A stretch of DNA of 64,000 nt, taken from positions 36,678,361 through 36,742,360 of the forward strand of contig CM055106.1 of assembly GCA_029204225.1 (NCBI GenBank). Direction: 5' to 3'. The position numbers and the translations under genes were made by a program. Positions 47,001 through 57,720 of the stretch are shown piece after piece; position 1 is the first letter of the stretch, and the number at the start of each line of letters is the position of its first letter. The notes beneath the pieces are model-generated. The model was not told the DNA's origin, ran no database searches, and saw only the letters and a program-made list of their open reading frames with translations. The stretch is from Diphasiastrum complanatum. Its lineage: Eukaryota > Streptophyta > Lycopodiopsida > Lycopodiales > Lycopodiaceae.

Positions 47001-47187
47001 GAAAGTAGATGGTGTGTAAGCATTAAAACATCCCTTAGCCAAGATGAGATAGACATAATGAATAAGGGTGGCTACATGTTGGAGTGTATGGAAGAACATG
47101 AAACTAGAATAGCATGCCCATTTGATGGGCAACAAACAAGCCCACACATGGAAGAATTTGCAATTCCATTTCACAAGAGAACCAATC
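44018..47187 (+). pseudogene. MULE-like transposase with WRKY/GCM1-type zinc domain, decayed
   Basis: Exon 1 (ATG 43991 or 44018, to 45156) has a WRKY/GCM1-like Cys/His domain: KSYCGGSFICENELC, GGFSCYHCSF, CPAKIYYVIP, then IHLGSHCHEV. Introns 45157–45276, 45589–45672 and 46141–46229 have GT–AG ends and splice in phase. The catalytic region shows WICFDHVKRICGWTTMAAHV (first Asp), then GFMADEAGADWAAVRRIYGS (second Asp) and the C..H box CLFHLKDSL. Breaks seen: TGA for an expected Trp and a frame shift near 45750–45775, a frame shift near 46052, stops at about 46324 and 46458, and one at 46896. The C-terminus runs to 47187, where a gypsy LTR cuts it. The WRKY–GCM1 fold is known in MULE transposases, where it binds DNA. 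Assignment to MULE is by motif order, without a search. Confidence 0.6.
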
Positions 47188-47523
47188 TGCTTTATTGAAA
47201 TGAAGAAATGAAACATGTGTAGGAACTTGAGTTGGTCCCTTTTTATAGTAGAGAGGAGGACCTTGGCCTTTGAATCCTATTGGTCCATTTCTGCCTCCCT
47301 AATTATTCAAATTTGAAAAAGAGTGGAAACCATCCAAATTGGAGGGAAACCCAACTTTATTCACTAACTTGACATTTAGGCCCTGTGACATTAAAAGTCC
47401 CGCAACTTAATTAATCAAATCTCTATGTGATCATCGGGTTGGATTTACACACGTAGGGTGCCAAATCCCTCTCACTTATTAACTAGGGTTAGGGTTGCCT
47501 TGGGATCTGCAAACCCTCCAACA
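47188..47523 (-). repeat. Gypsy 3' LTR
   Basis: On the reverse strand it starts TGTTGGAGGGTTTGCAG and ends CAATAAAGCA. It contains a TATA-type ctataaaaaggg (about 47250–47239) and an AATAAA poly-A signal at its end. No second copy is in the window. Confidence 0.7.
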
Positions 47524-47545
47524 GTATCCCCCACCAAAACTGGTG
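47524..47545 (-). promoter_or_regulatory. Gypsy polypurine tract
   Basis: The reverse strand reads ttttggtgggggatac directly before the LTR TGTTGG. The ggtggggga core is the likely plus-strand primer. Confidence 0.6.
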
Positions 47546-47573
47546 GCGGTCCCATGACACCTGCAAAATGCAG

Positions 47574-50068
47574 TTATTGTGGGCTTTTATTTGCTTCGCG
47601 ATGAATCTTTATTAAATGATACTGCACCTTCTCCATAAAATCGAGTCGGGCAGTGCTAAAATCCAAATTATGCGACAACGAACAACGATGGGCTCCGGCA
47701 ATCCACTTTGAAGTTGTCCATGACGTGAAGCGAGATTCCCAGGAGCCTCCCATCATTGCTGCACGGAAATACAGTCGAGCCATTGACAGCTGATCCTTGA
47801 TATTCTCTGAGGCCATTGGCTTATTTGGATCGAATGCCAAAGGAGAAAGGCAATCATCCCATCTCGTTGCCACGGATGCCAACAGAGTCAAGTCTTTCGC
47901 AAAAAGTGCCGATTGTCTCACTGTCGGATCGGGAGAGTGTATATACTCTCGCTGGTACGCTTGTAATGCCCGGTGGAAATCCAATGATATGTCCCAACTG
48001 TAAGGTTGATGGATGATTGGCCAATTTGGCGTGTGGATAGTAATTTTGTTTATGGTGAATGTGCGAAGAGGAGAATTACGGCATGACTAGAACTAGGATT
48101 TGAAATCCAGCTTCTAACACCTGAGCGGCTGCTTTTTTGTATGCAGTGATGGTTGACTTAGCCTTTGCCAGCTGCACCTTTGAATTTGTCAAAGCGGCCT
48201 TGGAATTCTTGAAGCGCTACTTTGTAAGTTTCAACTTTTTTGAACAAATACGCGATCTCCGTCGGAGTTACCGGATGATTCGGTATTTGCGTCTGGAGAT
48301 ATGCATCACGCTCAAGGGTGGTCGCATCCAATTCACCTTGGAGACGTGTGCAATCTTGCTTTGCCATCTGCAGTTGACCCTGAAGCAGCTGCACTTGTTG
48401 CTTTGCATCCTACACGACTTTGTTCACCTGATCTTAAGCCTTTGTCAGGGCATTCTACAGTGAGCTAACATATTCTTCCAGACAATCAGCCAGTTGCTGT
48501 GCCGTCTTCTTCTCAGCTTCAGATTTTTCTTCATGCTGCTTGGCGATCTTCAACTCTCCATCCAGTTGAATAATTTTTTGACTGATGAGAGTATTCTCCG
48601 ATCCCATATCTGAGATTCGCTGCTCCATTTCTTTTTTCTTATCCAGCATAGACTGGATCACTTGCACAAGGCTTGAGACCAAACTGAGAGCATCACCAGA
48701 ATCTACTGTTGTGGAGGTGATATCAATTGAAGGACTTGATGATATTGTCCTTGGTTGGCATGGAACAAGTGTCGGTAACTCTTCTTCTTCAAATAGGTCT
48801 TTCTCTTCATAGCCCTCAGACACTGTGGCATCGAATTACTTTGGTGATTTGATAGCTTGCTTGACCCGAAGTGTGGCTGGTGTGGCTTCAGCTTGAGGTT
48901 GCTGGGGTGGGTGGAATGAATCTTCAACACCAGTAGTAGTATCATGGAATTGTTCCAATCTTCTTCTAGGAGATTGGAGTTCAAAGGGCGTAGGGCTCTG
49001 GGGCAATTCGAAAACTTCTAAGGCCCAAGGGGGTCGGAATCATCAAACATATCCATAAAATACTGCGTGTTTGGAGAAACAGCTTTTGTGTGTTGTGGTG
49101 AGGCGGCCTGGACAGCTGCGATGGTAATGGTAGCCCCAATGGTCACAGACTGTCCATGAGAGGAAGCAGAGGCGAGGGAAGCATCAAAAGCGGGGGGAAT
49201 AGGGAGTTTAGTGCAAACAACAGCAGGGGGTGAAAGCGCAGCTGACGATGTCTGCCTAGTATGACGTCGTGACGCGGAAGGCGAGTCAGGAATGACGATC
49301 TCGCTGCGTGGACGACGTCGACTATGTGAACTGGAGGCCTGGTGAGATGACTCGGCCGGTGCTTCTTCATAAATAGAAAGCACAGAATCCAGACGAAACC
49401 CATGGATTTTATTTTCAAGGTGGGAGGCTAATAGGAGAGATAACAAGGGGCCAGCAACAAACTGCTGTTTGGTATTGCTCTTAATGGCTCGTTTGAGCTC
49501 ACCAAAAACAGTCTTGAACCAATTGTATGGTTCTATAGGGGCCTTGGCTATCTTGATGTATGACTCAACTATCCTATGCAAAATCTGAGAAGTAATGCGG
49601 TCTTTCCTAAGGTTGCCAACCATCATAAAATTATTAAGAAGCTAAGCAACGACATGTATGGTAGGCTCAGTAATGGCTTCTAGGAGGTAGCCGTCATTGG
49701 TCCAATGCAAATCATTTGTAAGGTCAATATAAGGCTTGATAGCCTGTTTGGCTTGCTTATGGTTTGGTGAGGCTTGGGTACCAGATGCTATTCCTATGGC
49801 AACAAGGGCGGCCTCAATCACGCGCACCTTGTGTGTGGCTCCCTGGAAAGTGATGTAAAACTTGGATTTCTCCTCCTTCCAAAGTACTGAAGGCAAGAGT
49901 GATAAAATCCATGTTGATTCTCCCTGAAAAGGCTCTCTCATGAATACCCATTGCAGTAAGCAGAGGCTCCGCAAGGGTCATCCACTGAGTGACCATGCTT
50001 GTGCTAGGAAGGATCATCATATTTGTTGCAGATGGGACATCACGATGGGATGCATTTGTGGAAGACAT
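47574..50068 (-). pseudogene. Extra ORF region between gypsy integrase and 3' LTR
   Basis: From ATG 50068 the reverse strand reads MSSTNASHRDVPSATNMMIL, then across frame changes HERAFSGRINMDFITLAFST, WTNDGYLLEAITEPT and VGNLRKDRITSQILHRIVES. A Ser/Arg/Pro-rich low-complexity middle follows (49330–49050). Then come two coiled-coil stretches (MLDKKKEMEQRISDM…LDGELKIAKQHEEKSEAEKK at 48680–48470; LQGQLQMAKQDCTRLQGEL at 48394–48158). The C-terminal frame MDFHRALQAYQREYIHSPDP runs to 47574. Together this is a formerly single product of about 800 residues. Athila/Tat-clade gypsy elements often carry an additional ORF at this place. I see no envelope-like signal peptide or membrane segment. Function unknown and the frame is broken several times. 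Confidence 0.65.
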
Positions 50069-50876
50069 GATGATCAGAAATGAAAAGTAATACGTGCGAG
50101 TGTATAACAGAAAATAGTTCAGGAATATTGAAGGCTTTGGTAGCTGGAAAAATTGGCAAGAGCTTCGCTAGCACAAGTGAGGAATGAACCGAATTTAGCC
50201 AACTTATAGGTGAATTTGGAGGGTCCATTACACTGAATACTAGTTTGGCTGGTCAGTTCTGAACAAAAATTTGCAGGCTTGTACAGTATTGTGAAAGTAG
50301 CTAAAAAAGTCTCGACGAAGATTTCTGAGGCTCTGAAGCCATCCGACGAACGTTTTTCAGGGTTGGTGAAGAATGAACCTTCGCCCAAGAGGGTCCTTTG
50401 CCCAACTTCTGTCATAAATGCAAATTTTCAAGATGTGAACCTATGGCCAACCTAATTTTGACATTTTAAGACCATTTAGCATGTCAACGAAGGTTCCTAA
50501 GGACAGTAAGGTGCTCGACGAAGTTTCCCAAAATGGCATATTGTTGATCATTTGTCTGATTTAAAAAATGGATTTTTTTTCTGGAAAAGAACCTTTGCCC
50601 ATCTTAATATAGATATATCTGAAGTGGATGTACAATCTGAAAGCTCAGCGAAGGTCTCCAATACTGTATAGGGCAACAATGACCAAAACAATGATTTTAT
50701 AAGTCATTTTTCATCAAAAATACTTCCTCTTTTTCCATTTTGATGACTTTTTTGACTTTTGCTCATCAGTCTTTCCTCATTTTTTCTTCTTTTCTGTCTT
50801 TTTCAAACAAAACTTAACAATTAAATATTGAAAACAAAAAATTGAAAAACAATTTAAAATTAAAAAATCATTTAGA
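50069..50876. other. Spacer between gypsy integrase and extra ORF
   Basis: About 800 bp, partly T-rich. A reverse frame at 50119–50415 is open but not recognisable. Confidence 0.5.
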
Positions 50877-52064
50877 TCATGCTTGTTGAACTGGCAGAGC
50901 AGGCTGCCAAAACTTGCATAATCGGCTGCCATTCATCGGAGTATCAAATTGTTTTCCATCCAAGTGCTCAAGAATTACTACTCCATAGTTCAAGATTTCC
51001 TTCACTTTATACAGGCCTTCACCGATAAACTTCAATTTTTCCTTGATTAGCTTGATTTTGTACATCAGTGCGAGATCTCCTACTTTTAGATCCTTTTTGT
51101 GCAATTGACGATCATGCCATGCCTTGTGGCAGATTGTCTCTGTTGCTAACGCATGAACTGCCATCAATTGTGTTTCACATAATTTGTGCAACGCTTCATG
51201 ATGTAGTTGTAAAGACTTATCATCAGTTAACCGTTCTATTGCCGCTATGCGTAAAGATGGGATTAAAAATTCAATCGACATGACAACATCTTGACCATAA
51301 ACCAGTTGAAAGAGTGTTTGATTTGTCCTACTTTTGTAAGCGGTTTTGAATGCCCATAATGCTGCATACAATTTATGTTCCCAATTAGACCGACTCGCTT
51401 CAACTGTTTTCGTCGTAATAGTGCAGAGAATCTTATTGGAAGATTCAGCTTGGCCATTCCCTCTGGGATAATAAGGAGTACTAAATCTGTGTATAACAAG
51501 TAAACACTTTATTGTGTGAGTAACAAAGTGTGTACTCCAGTCACTAACAATCTCGATCGAACATCCAAATCTGACAATGATATTTTCATAGAGAAACTTG
51601 GCCGTAGATTTCGCATCAGCAACTTTGAAAACTTTGGCTTCAACCCACTTGGTCATGTAATCAGTTGCTACAATAATGTATCGGGTCTGAGATCCTTGCG
51701 CGACATGATGAATAGGACCAACATAATCCAGTCCCCATTTTTCAAATGGCGCTTGCGATAAAACCGGATGCAAGGGTTCATAGTTCTATCTAGTAGGCCG
51801 TCGTGCTCGCTGGCAAACATCACATGTCTGAATATAATTTTCTGTGTCCTTATGAAGTGTAGGCCACCAACAACCTGATTGCAAAAGTTTGCGAACCGTA
51901 ATATCGGTAGAGAAATGTCCTCCGCCCATGCCATCATGTGAAAACATGATTAAATGTGGTATTTCATACGATGAAACACATCTACATAGAATATTGTCTG
52001 ATCCACGACAATATAATTGTTCTGTAATCAATTGATAAGGCATTAGAGGATTTTTGAGCTCCAA
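50877..52064 (-). pseudogene. Gypsy integrase
   Basis: The zinc-binding part (PHLIMFSHDGMGGGHFSTDI, WWPTLHKD, CDVCQRARR) is at 51960–51790. It runs, with a break near 51780, into the catalytic core: FEKWGLDYVGPIHHVAQGSQ, VATDYMTKWVEA (Asp), IVSDWSTHF (Asp, with W replacing the usual G or R residue) and GNGQAESSNK (Glu). The C-terminal domain LKVGDLALMYK…EGLYKVKEILNYG follows, ending at 50877. The DDE residues are present, so this is the best-preserved part of the element. The upstream join to RNase H is broken by an insertion. Confidence 0.88.
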
Positions 52065-52422
52065 AAAGACCCTTTAAGAATTTGTGCAAGATGTAGTTTA
52101 TATTATCAAAATATTATAGCACTAATACTTTTGACTTGCCATAACTTTTTAATCGTAGCTTAGAAGTATGTCATCTAACATATCATTGAAAAGCCTTTGT
52201 TGAGCACTTTTCAATGCACCAAACTTCGCTAAATTCGGACTTACCACTGAAAAGTTATGCCATTTTTAGTGTGGAATCAAAATGTGGACTCAAAAAGCTA
52301 CGTTACGTAGATTTCAAATTTGAGTGTTTTGATTGGTCCATGTGTAAGAAAAATTGAGAAAAAAATATAAAAAGAATCTTTACAAAGGGTCTTTTTTGGA
52401 TTTAGAACTCCTCTAATGTTGA
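52043..52422. mobile_element. MITE-like insertion in gypsy pol
   Basis: A non-coding block of about 380 bp splits RNase H from integrase. Its ends are imperfect inverted repeats about 35 bp long: cattagagg…gagctccaaaaagaccctt on the left, and aagggtcttttttggattta…gaactcctctaatg on the right. The interior is AT-rich with no ORF. The target duplication is unclear (TA possible). The coding similarity on both sides belongs to one polyprotein, so the block is an insertion. Confidence 0.65.
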
Positions 52423-52910
52423 GCCTTATGAATTGATTGTCTCTTCTGTACTTTTGTCAAAGAGTCATTCAATTGTCCTAGCATCAGGTACTCAACAACA
52501 TCCGCTGCCCACTCAAGTACTGCTTCTACATAGAACAATGCAACATCTGATAATTCATCATCCACTTCAGTATTAACTGGTGCGGATTCAATTTGCGAAA
52601 CATGATTGGCTAGATAATGTTGCTTCCCCTTTCGAACCACAATTTGAAAGTTAAATTCAGTCAATAACAGTAACCATCTTGCAATACGTCCAATATTGCA
52701 TGTCTTGTTTACCAAGTAAAGTAACGGCTGATGATCCGTATAAAATACAAAGTGCATTTCCATGAGGTAGTGACAAAATTTCCAAACAGAAAAAATAATC
52801 ATGGCTAACGGTTCACGTTCTGTTGTTGAATAGTTCTTCTCCGGATTTGTAAGTTGTCTGCTTGCAAATCGTATAGGATAGTCCTTCTTATAGTCACCTG
52901 GCTGCGTCAA
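52413..52910 (-). pseudogene. Gypsy RNase H
   Basis: It reads YPIRFASRQLTNPEKNYSTT, EREPLAMIIFSVWKFCHYLM, FVFYTDHQPLLYLVN (catalytic Asp) and RIARWLLLLTEFNFQIVVRK. This matches gypsy RNase H (ASR-L…Y-TTE-E…YTDH-PL). The frame ends inside the MITE-like insertion. Confidence 0.9.
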
Positions 52911-53655
52911 AACTGATCCAATGGTTTTTTTAATTTTTCAAAGGCTTCTAATGCCTGTACTGTCCAAATAGGAACAATAATCAGTTTGTATATAGGTCGT
53001 GCTAAATCCGCAAAGAAGATAATAAAAATTCGATAGTAGTTCGCATGACCCATAAACACATAAACTCCACGAATCATTGTTGGCGGTGGAAATTCCACAA
53101 TAATCTTGATTTTAGAATAATCTGTGGCAATGCCATGTCTCGATATCACATGCCCAAGCACAACTCCGTGGGAAACCCATATCTAGCATTTTTCTGGATT
53201 TAGGAAAATTTGATATTTGCGACATCTTTCAAATACTTTCTCCAATCGATCCAGGTGGTCTGTATGTGTACTATAGACTCCTAGGTCATCCAAGTAAATT
53301 TCAATTTTTTTTTTTTTAGATAATCTTTAAAAGCAAATTGCATTACTGTTTGGAACGAACTTGGTGCATTACAGAGTCCAAACGACATTACTTTGTAAGC
53401 ATAGGTGTCCCATTTTGTTGCAAAAGCAGTTTTGTGGCGATTTGAAGGTGCAATCTTAACCTAGTTGTAACCACTAGATCCATCCAGGAAACTATAAGCT
53501 GCCGCTCCAGCAAGGCGATCTAGAATGCTTTCAGTAAAAGGTAACGGAAAGTGATCCTCCCGCGTCACTTTGTTCAAAGCCTTGATGTGGTCGCTGGACA
53601 CTGCCAGCTGAATCACTCCTACAGTCCTCCAAAATGTAGTCAGACACTGCTTGAT
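52907..53655 (-). pseudogene. Gypsy reverse transcriptase, partial
   Basis: Beginning near 53655 it reads QLAVSSDHIKALNKVTREDH, LPFTESILDRLAGAAAYSFL, DGSSGYN, then FATKWDTYAYKVMSFGLCNA (FGLCNAP motif), and after a stop FERCRKYQIFLNPEKC, LGHVISRHGIATD and the connection FMGHANYYRIFIIFFADLAR. At the place of the usual YLDD box the sequence is altered (near FTWMT). Several stops are present. The N-terminal RT start is cut off where the copia element begins. Confidence 0.85.
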
Positions 53656-53763
53656 CTACGTTTATAAATTAATGTAGCATTCAACGAATTCAACCAATGT
53701 GCGAAATTAAAATGAATGGAAGAATCAGAAATTCAAATAACAACAGACACATTTGCATTCAAT

Positions 53764-54043
53764 ATTAGCCACGACCTAGAAGTATTTGCTAACGTCATGC
53801 CATCAGATGTCATGTCATTGGTTTCGTTTCCTTTGTTTGACTTTTGTTGGACCGCAAATCTTTCGTGTTCATGTCTTTTCATCAGATGTTTGTGAAACTT
53901 TCGTCGTTCGTGCCTCTTGACTTTCGTGTTCGCAAACATTGTCGAGTTTTGTGTCTCTTGACTTTCGTGTCCGCGAACATCTTCGTCAGGTAGAGGGCTG
54001 AAAGCTAGCAAAGTTTTGTAATTAGAAACGTTTTGTTTCTTCA
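53764..54043 (-). repeat. Copia 3' LTR, shortened
   Basis: It carries two diverged tandem copies of a cgtgtctcttgactttcgtg-type unit of about 40 bp. It lacks about 95 bp present in the partner after ccatcagat. Confidence 0.75.
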
Positions 54044-54734
54044 TCTCCCTCTCAAAGCATGATAGCTTTACGATCCCGAGACTGCTCCTCTGTATCTCAA
54101 AAAGTCCTTTGTCCAGGGCTTTGGTGAAGATGTCAGCAACCATGTCTTTCGTTCTGATGAAGGTGGTCTGTAGCATCTTCTTTTCAATTAGATCCCTGAT
54201 CAAGTGGTACTTGATCGCAATGTGCTTTGTTCTGGAATGGAACACGAGATCTTTTGTTAGATAACAAAGGCTTGAATCCTAATGATTTCAGGGCTTGATC
54301 TTTCTTTTGTACCATTGTCGGGCTGATTGTTTCAGACCGTAGATGCTTCTATGCATTCTGCATGCATAGTTAGAAAGTGAATTTGAGACATATCTTGGGG
54401 GTTGATCCATATAGACCTCTTTGTCTAGCTCGCCATGCAAGAAGGCTGTCTTCGTGTCCACAATGTGGATCCTGAGGTCATAAGCTGCTGCATATGCAAA
54501 TAACAGACGTAGGGACGAATGTTTGATGACAAGAGAGAAGGTTTCAGAGTAGTCAATACCATATTTCTGAGAGAAACCCTTCGCTACCAGTCTTGCCTTG
54601 TATTTCGTCACATTCCCATTTGGTCTATATTTGAGCTTGAAAACCCATTTGTATTTGACAGTCTTGCGCTTATGTGGTAATGGCTGCAACGTCCATACCT
54701 GATTCTTTCTCATGGACTCCATCTCTTCATTCAT
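54044..54734 (-). pseudogene. Copia RT front half fused to RNase H tail
   Basis: The RT part reads KNQVWTLQPLPHKRKTVKYK, WVFKLKYRPNGNVTKYKARL, GFSQKYGIDYSETFSLV, DTKTAFLHGELDKEVYMDQP and SIYGLKQSARQWYK. After the deletion the RNase H C-terminus reads FHSRTKHIAIKYHLIRD and VADIFTKALDKGLFE. The second RT half with its catalytic Asp pair is gone, so no reverse transcription is possible. Confidence 0.88.
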
Positions 54735-56340
54735 GGCTTGGATCCATCTGTCCTTTTTAGGACATTCAATCGCTTTCTCAAAAGTCTGTGGTTCGCCACT
54801 GAATCCGCAGAACTCTTCTGATGTGGAAGCTGAGCTGCCTGGTACATATCTTGCTGGCGCTTTTCATGGTCTTGTTGACCTTCTAGGAGATCCTCCTAGA
54901 ACAACAATGCCTTTGCCTTTGTCTGCTCTGCTCGGTCCAGAACCATCTTAGTTTACAGGAACTATAGCAGCAAGCTGCCTCTCGAATCTTTCTTCTTCAG
55001 ATTCGTCGCTCGAATGGGAGATGAGTCTAAAATCTTCGTTTTCATGATAGTCCTCTGCTCCCTCTGTCATTGGCGGACAGGTCATATTACAGTCTCTCCA
55101 GAACTTCGTAGCTGATAGGATCGTCACTGGCCATTGTCCTGCTCTCATCAAATCTGACACCTCTCACTGTTTTCACAATGTTCGTGTCTAGCATGTAGAC
55201 TCGGTAGTATGATGAATTGCTGTCATAACCTACCAAAAATCCCTGCTCGGCTTTCTTATCAAGCTTCTTTTGAAGCTTATCAGGAATATGTGCATAAGCT
55301 ACATAGCCAAAGATTTTGACGTGAGAAAAGTTGGGCTTTCTACCCCACCATAGCTCGTGTGGTGTCGTGTGAGGGACACCAGACTTACCTATCCTGTTCT
55401 AAATGTATGCGGTTGTAGCTACTGCTTCAGCCCACAGTACCCTTGGAGCCTTCGAGTAGGCCATCATACATCTAGCTGCTTCCATCAGGGTCCTGTTCTT
55501 TCTTTATGCAAAACCATTGTGCTGCGGTGTGTAGGCTGCAGTCCTTCTGTGAATGATGCCACGATCATTGCAAAAGTCAGTGAAGCGATTCGAGATGTAT
55601 TCGCCACCTCGATCTGTTCTGATCTGCTTCACTTTGTTGCCTGTACATCTCTCAACCCAATTCACATATTCTGTGAATTTGTCAAGTGCTTCAGATTTGT
55701 TCTGAATAAAATACACTCTGGCAAATTTACTATAGTCATCAATGAAGGTTATATAATGCTTTGAACCTCCTACTAAGATCACATTGAATGGTCCACAGAT
55801 GTTAGAATGCACTAACTCCAAAATCTAGTTGTTCTGTAGGAGTCTTTGATGAATGGAGTGCATGACATCTTGCCCTTCAAACATGCATCACAGGTGGTCA
55901 AACTGGTTGCATTCGAGATGCTGACTCATGTTATCGCTCCATGATGGCTTGTTTGATAAAGTGCCATTGAGTTCATGTGACATAGTCTTATGTGTCACAG
56001 AGTGTCTGGTGAGTCATCATGAGTCTGATGCACCTGATCTGCAGGTAGGCGTACCTTCAGATGATATAGGTTTCCTTTTCTTCTGCCTTGAGTGATCAGA
56101 GTACTGGTACTGGCGTCAAGCACATTGCATGCTTCGTCAGAAAACGTCACACGCATTCCTGCATCTGCTATTCTTGCTATAGAAAGCAAGTCTTGTTGCA
56201 AAGTAGGCACGAACAGAATGTCTTCGAGTCATCTGTCTTTGCCGCTGGTGTTGAGCCATAGTGAACCAATACCGTTCACTTGATGTCTGGATCCATCTCC
56301 AAGAACTAGAATCTTGAAGGATTTGCACTTCTAAAATCAA
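54735..56340 (-). pseudogene. Copia protease and integrase, broken
   Basis: A late integrase region with acidic linker SHSSDESEEERFERQ (about 55010–54970). Upstream is the catalytic core, DDYSKFARVYFIQNKSEALD and IRTDRGGEYISNRFTDFCND (DD) plus HNGFA (55820–55504). Further upstream the protease-to-integrase stretch LVLGDGSRHQ-like and SIARIADAGMRVTFSDEACN lies at 56300–55995. Stops separate each piece. Confidence 0.8.
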
Positions 56341-57300
56341 ATATTATTCGTCTTGATGTCACGAAGTGTGAGGTGGCTCCTGAATCTAGGATCACCTCAT
56401 GTGTGTCAGATGTTGATGCTGCACACATGTCTTCATAGCTGTAGGCGGTCGAACAGTTTCTGTTCATTCTTTCTTCACCCATCTTGGAGCTCTCGGGCTC
56501 CTCGACATAGGATGAACTATTGCTATTCTCCTGTCTGTTTTGTGTTGCTTTGTTTCTCGGGTTCTATCAGCAATCCATGGCTGCATGACCCTTCTTGTGG
56601 AAGTGGATACACTCAATATTGGGATTGAGCCAACATGTATCTACTGTATGCCCATCTCTTCTACATCTCACGCAAGTCTTCTTGTCTGCACCTTGCTGCT
56701 TCAAACTACCTTTGCTCTTCCAGTTACTTTTGCTTGTTCCCTCCGCTTGCTGATCACGATCCTGCCTATGATTTGACTCTCTTTTTGGCTTAAATTGCTT
56801 CTTGGATTTTTCTTTGTTGTCGTAGAGGGCCTAGTCAGAACCATCTTTGTGATCAAGATGTTCTCTGGCCTCGACTTCCTCTCGAATCTCGACAATTGCC
56901 TTTTCGAGGTTCATGGTAGGATCTTCTGCGAGCAGGGTTCTCGTCGTTTGGAATGATCTGGGTAAGGCTCTCAGTAGTTACGTGAGCTGCTTCTCAGCTG
57001 ACACTACATTCTCTGCTCCAGAGTTATGTAGTGATAGGAATAGATCCTTCATCTTCCTTATGACTACATGCAAATCCACGCAGTGCGTTGGCGTGAGAGA
57101 AATACAGTTCTCTCACGGGTGGATGTCTCGCTTACTAGCGGACTTGTCGATCTCTATGGATCCTGATCACAAAACTCACAGGCAGACTTCTTGTTTGTAT
57201 TTCGTCTTGATTGCTTACTAGCATCAGACTACTTCATCTTCTATGTGTTTCAAGTGCCATCCAGTTAGTATATAGTCGCTCTATGTAACTTTAAGATTAG
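56341..57300 (-). pseudogene. Copia gag with two zinc knuckles, broken
   Basis: The first knuckle CVRCRRDGHTVDTC (about 56680–56640) is complete. The second, ECIHFHKKGHAAMDC (about 56615–56570), has Phe for its second Cys. Basic Lys/Arg-rich sequence precedes them. Gag body pieces with LPRSFQTTRTLLAEDPTMNL (about 56965–56905) lie upstream. Many stops. Confidence 0.75.
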
Positions 57301-57348
57301 TGTCATTAAGCATCTGCAACTAATCACAGAATTACAAGAGTGGCAGAT

Positions 57349-57720
57349 TAGCCACGACCTAGGGAGTATCTGCTGACGTCATGCCATCAGATCAGATTTC
57401 TATACTTCTGGGTACTTGCATGATCTTTGTTGGTACTCTTTGGAGCTTGAGGGCAGAATAGGGTTTCGCGACATTTTTCGTGTCGCGTCATTGGTTTCAT
57501 TTCCGTCGTTTGACTTTCTCGTGTTGGACCGCGAATCTTTCGTGTTCGTGTCTTTTCGTCAGATGTTCGCGAAACTTTCGTGCTTCGTGTCTCTTGACTT
57601 TCATGTTTGCGAACATCTTCGAGTTTCGTGTCTCTTGACTTTCGTATTCGCGAACATCTTCATTAGGCAGAGGGCTGAAAGCTAGCAAAGCTTTGTAATT
57701 AGAAACATTTTATTTCTTCA
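57349..57720 (-). repeat. Copia 5' LTR
   Basis: The longer LTR copy. The 40-bp tandem units (cgtgtctcttgactttc…gcgaacatcttc) are present twice in direct succession. Confidence 0.75.

Larger units (their letters stand above)
47188..53655 (-). mobile_element. Ty3/gypsy element with extra 3' ORF region, 5'-truncated
   Basis: Reverse-strand order from right to left is RT (53655–52910), RNase H (52910–52413), integrase (52064–50877), a spacer, a 2.5-kb extra coding region (50068–47574), PPT and 3' LTR (47523–47188). Pol order RT–RNaseH–integrase is gypsy. The integrase resembles the Athila/Tat clade (TKWVEAKVF). Protease, gag and the 5' LTR are missing. The right side stops near the start of another copia element (53764). 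A MITE-like insertion separates RNase H from integrase. Confidence 0.88.
53764..57720 (-). mobile_element. Ty1/copia element with large internal deletion
   Basis: LTR-like repeats at 53764–54043 and about 57349–57720 share attagccacgacctag at one end and agaaac(g/a)ttttatttcttca-type sequence at the other. A reverse-strand PPT (ttgagagggaga) precedes the left copy. Domains on the reverse strand are gag with two zinc knuckles, protease, integrase and the front half of RT, then a jump to the RNase H C-terminus. The deletion between RQWYKR (about 54295) and the RNase H tail (about 54245) removes the YVDD region and most of RNase H. The left LTR is about 95 bp shorter than the right because of an internal deletion. 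No clear target duplication. Confidence 0.8.
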
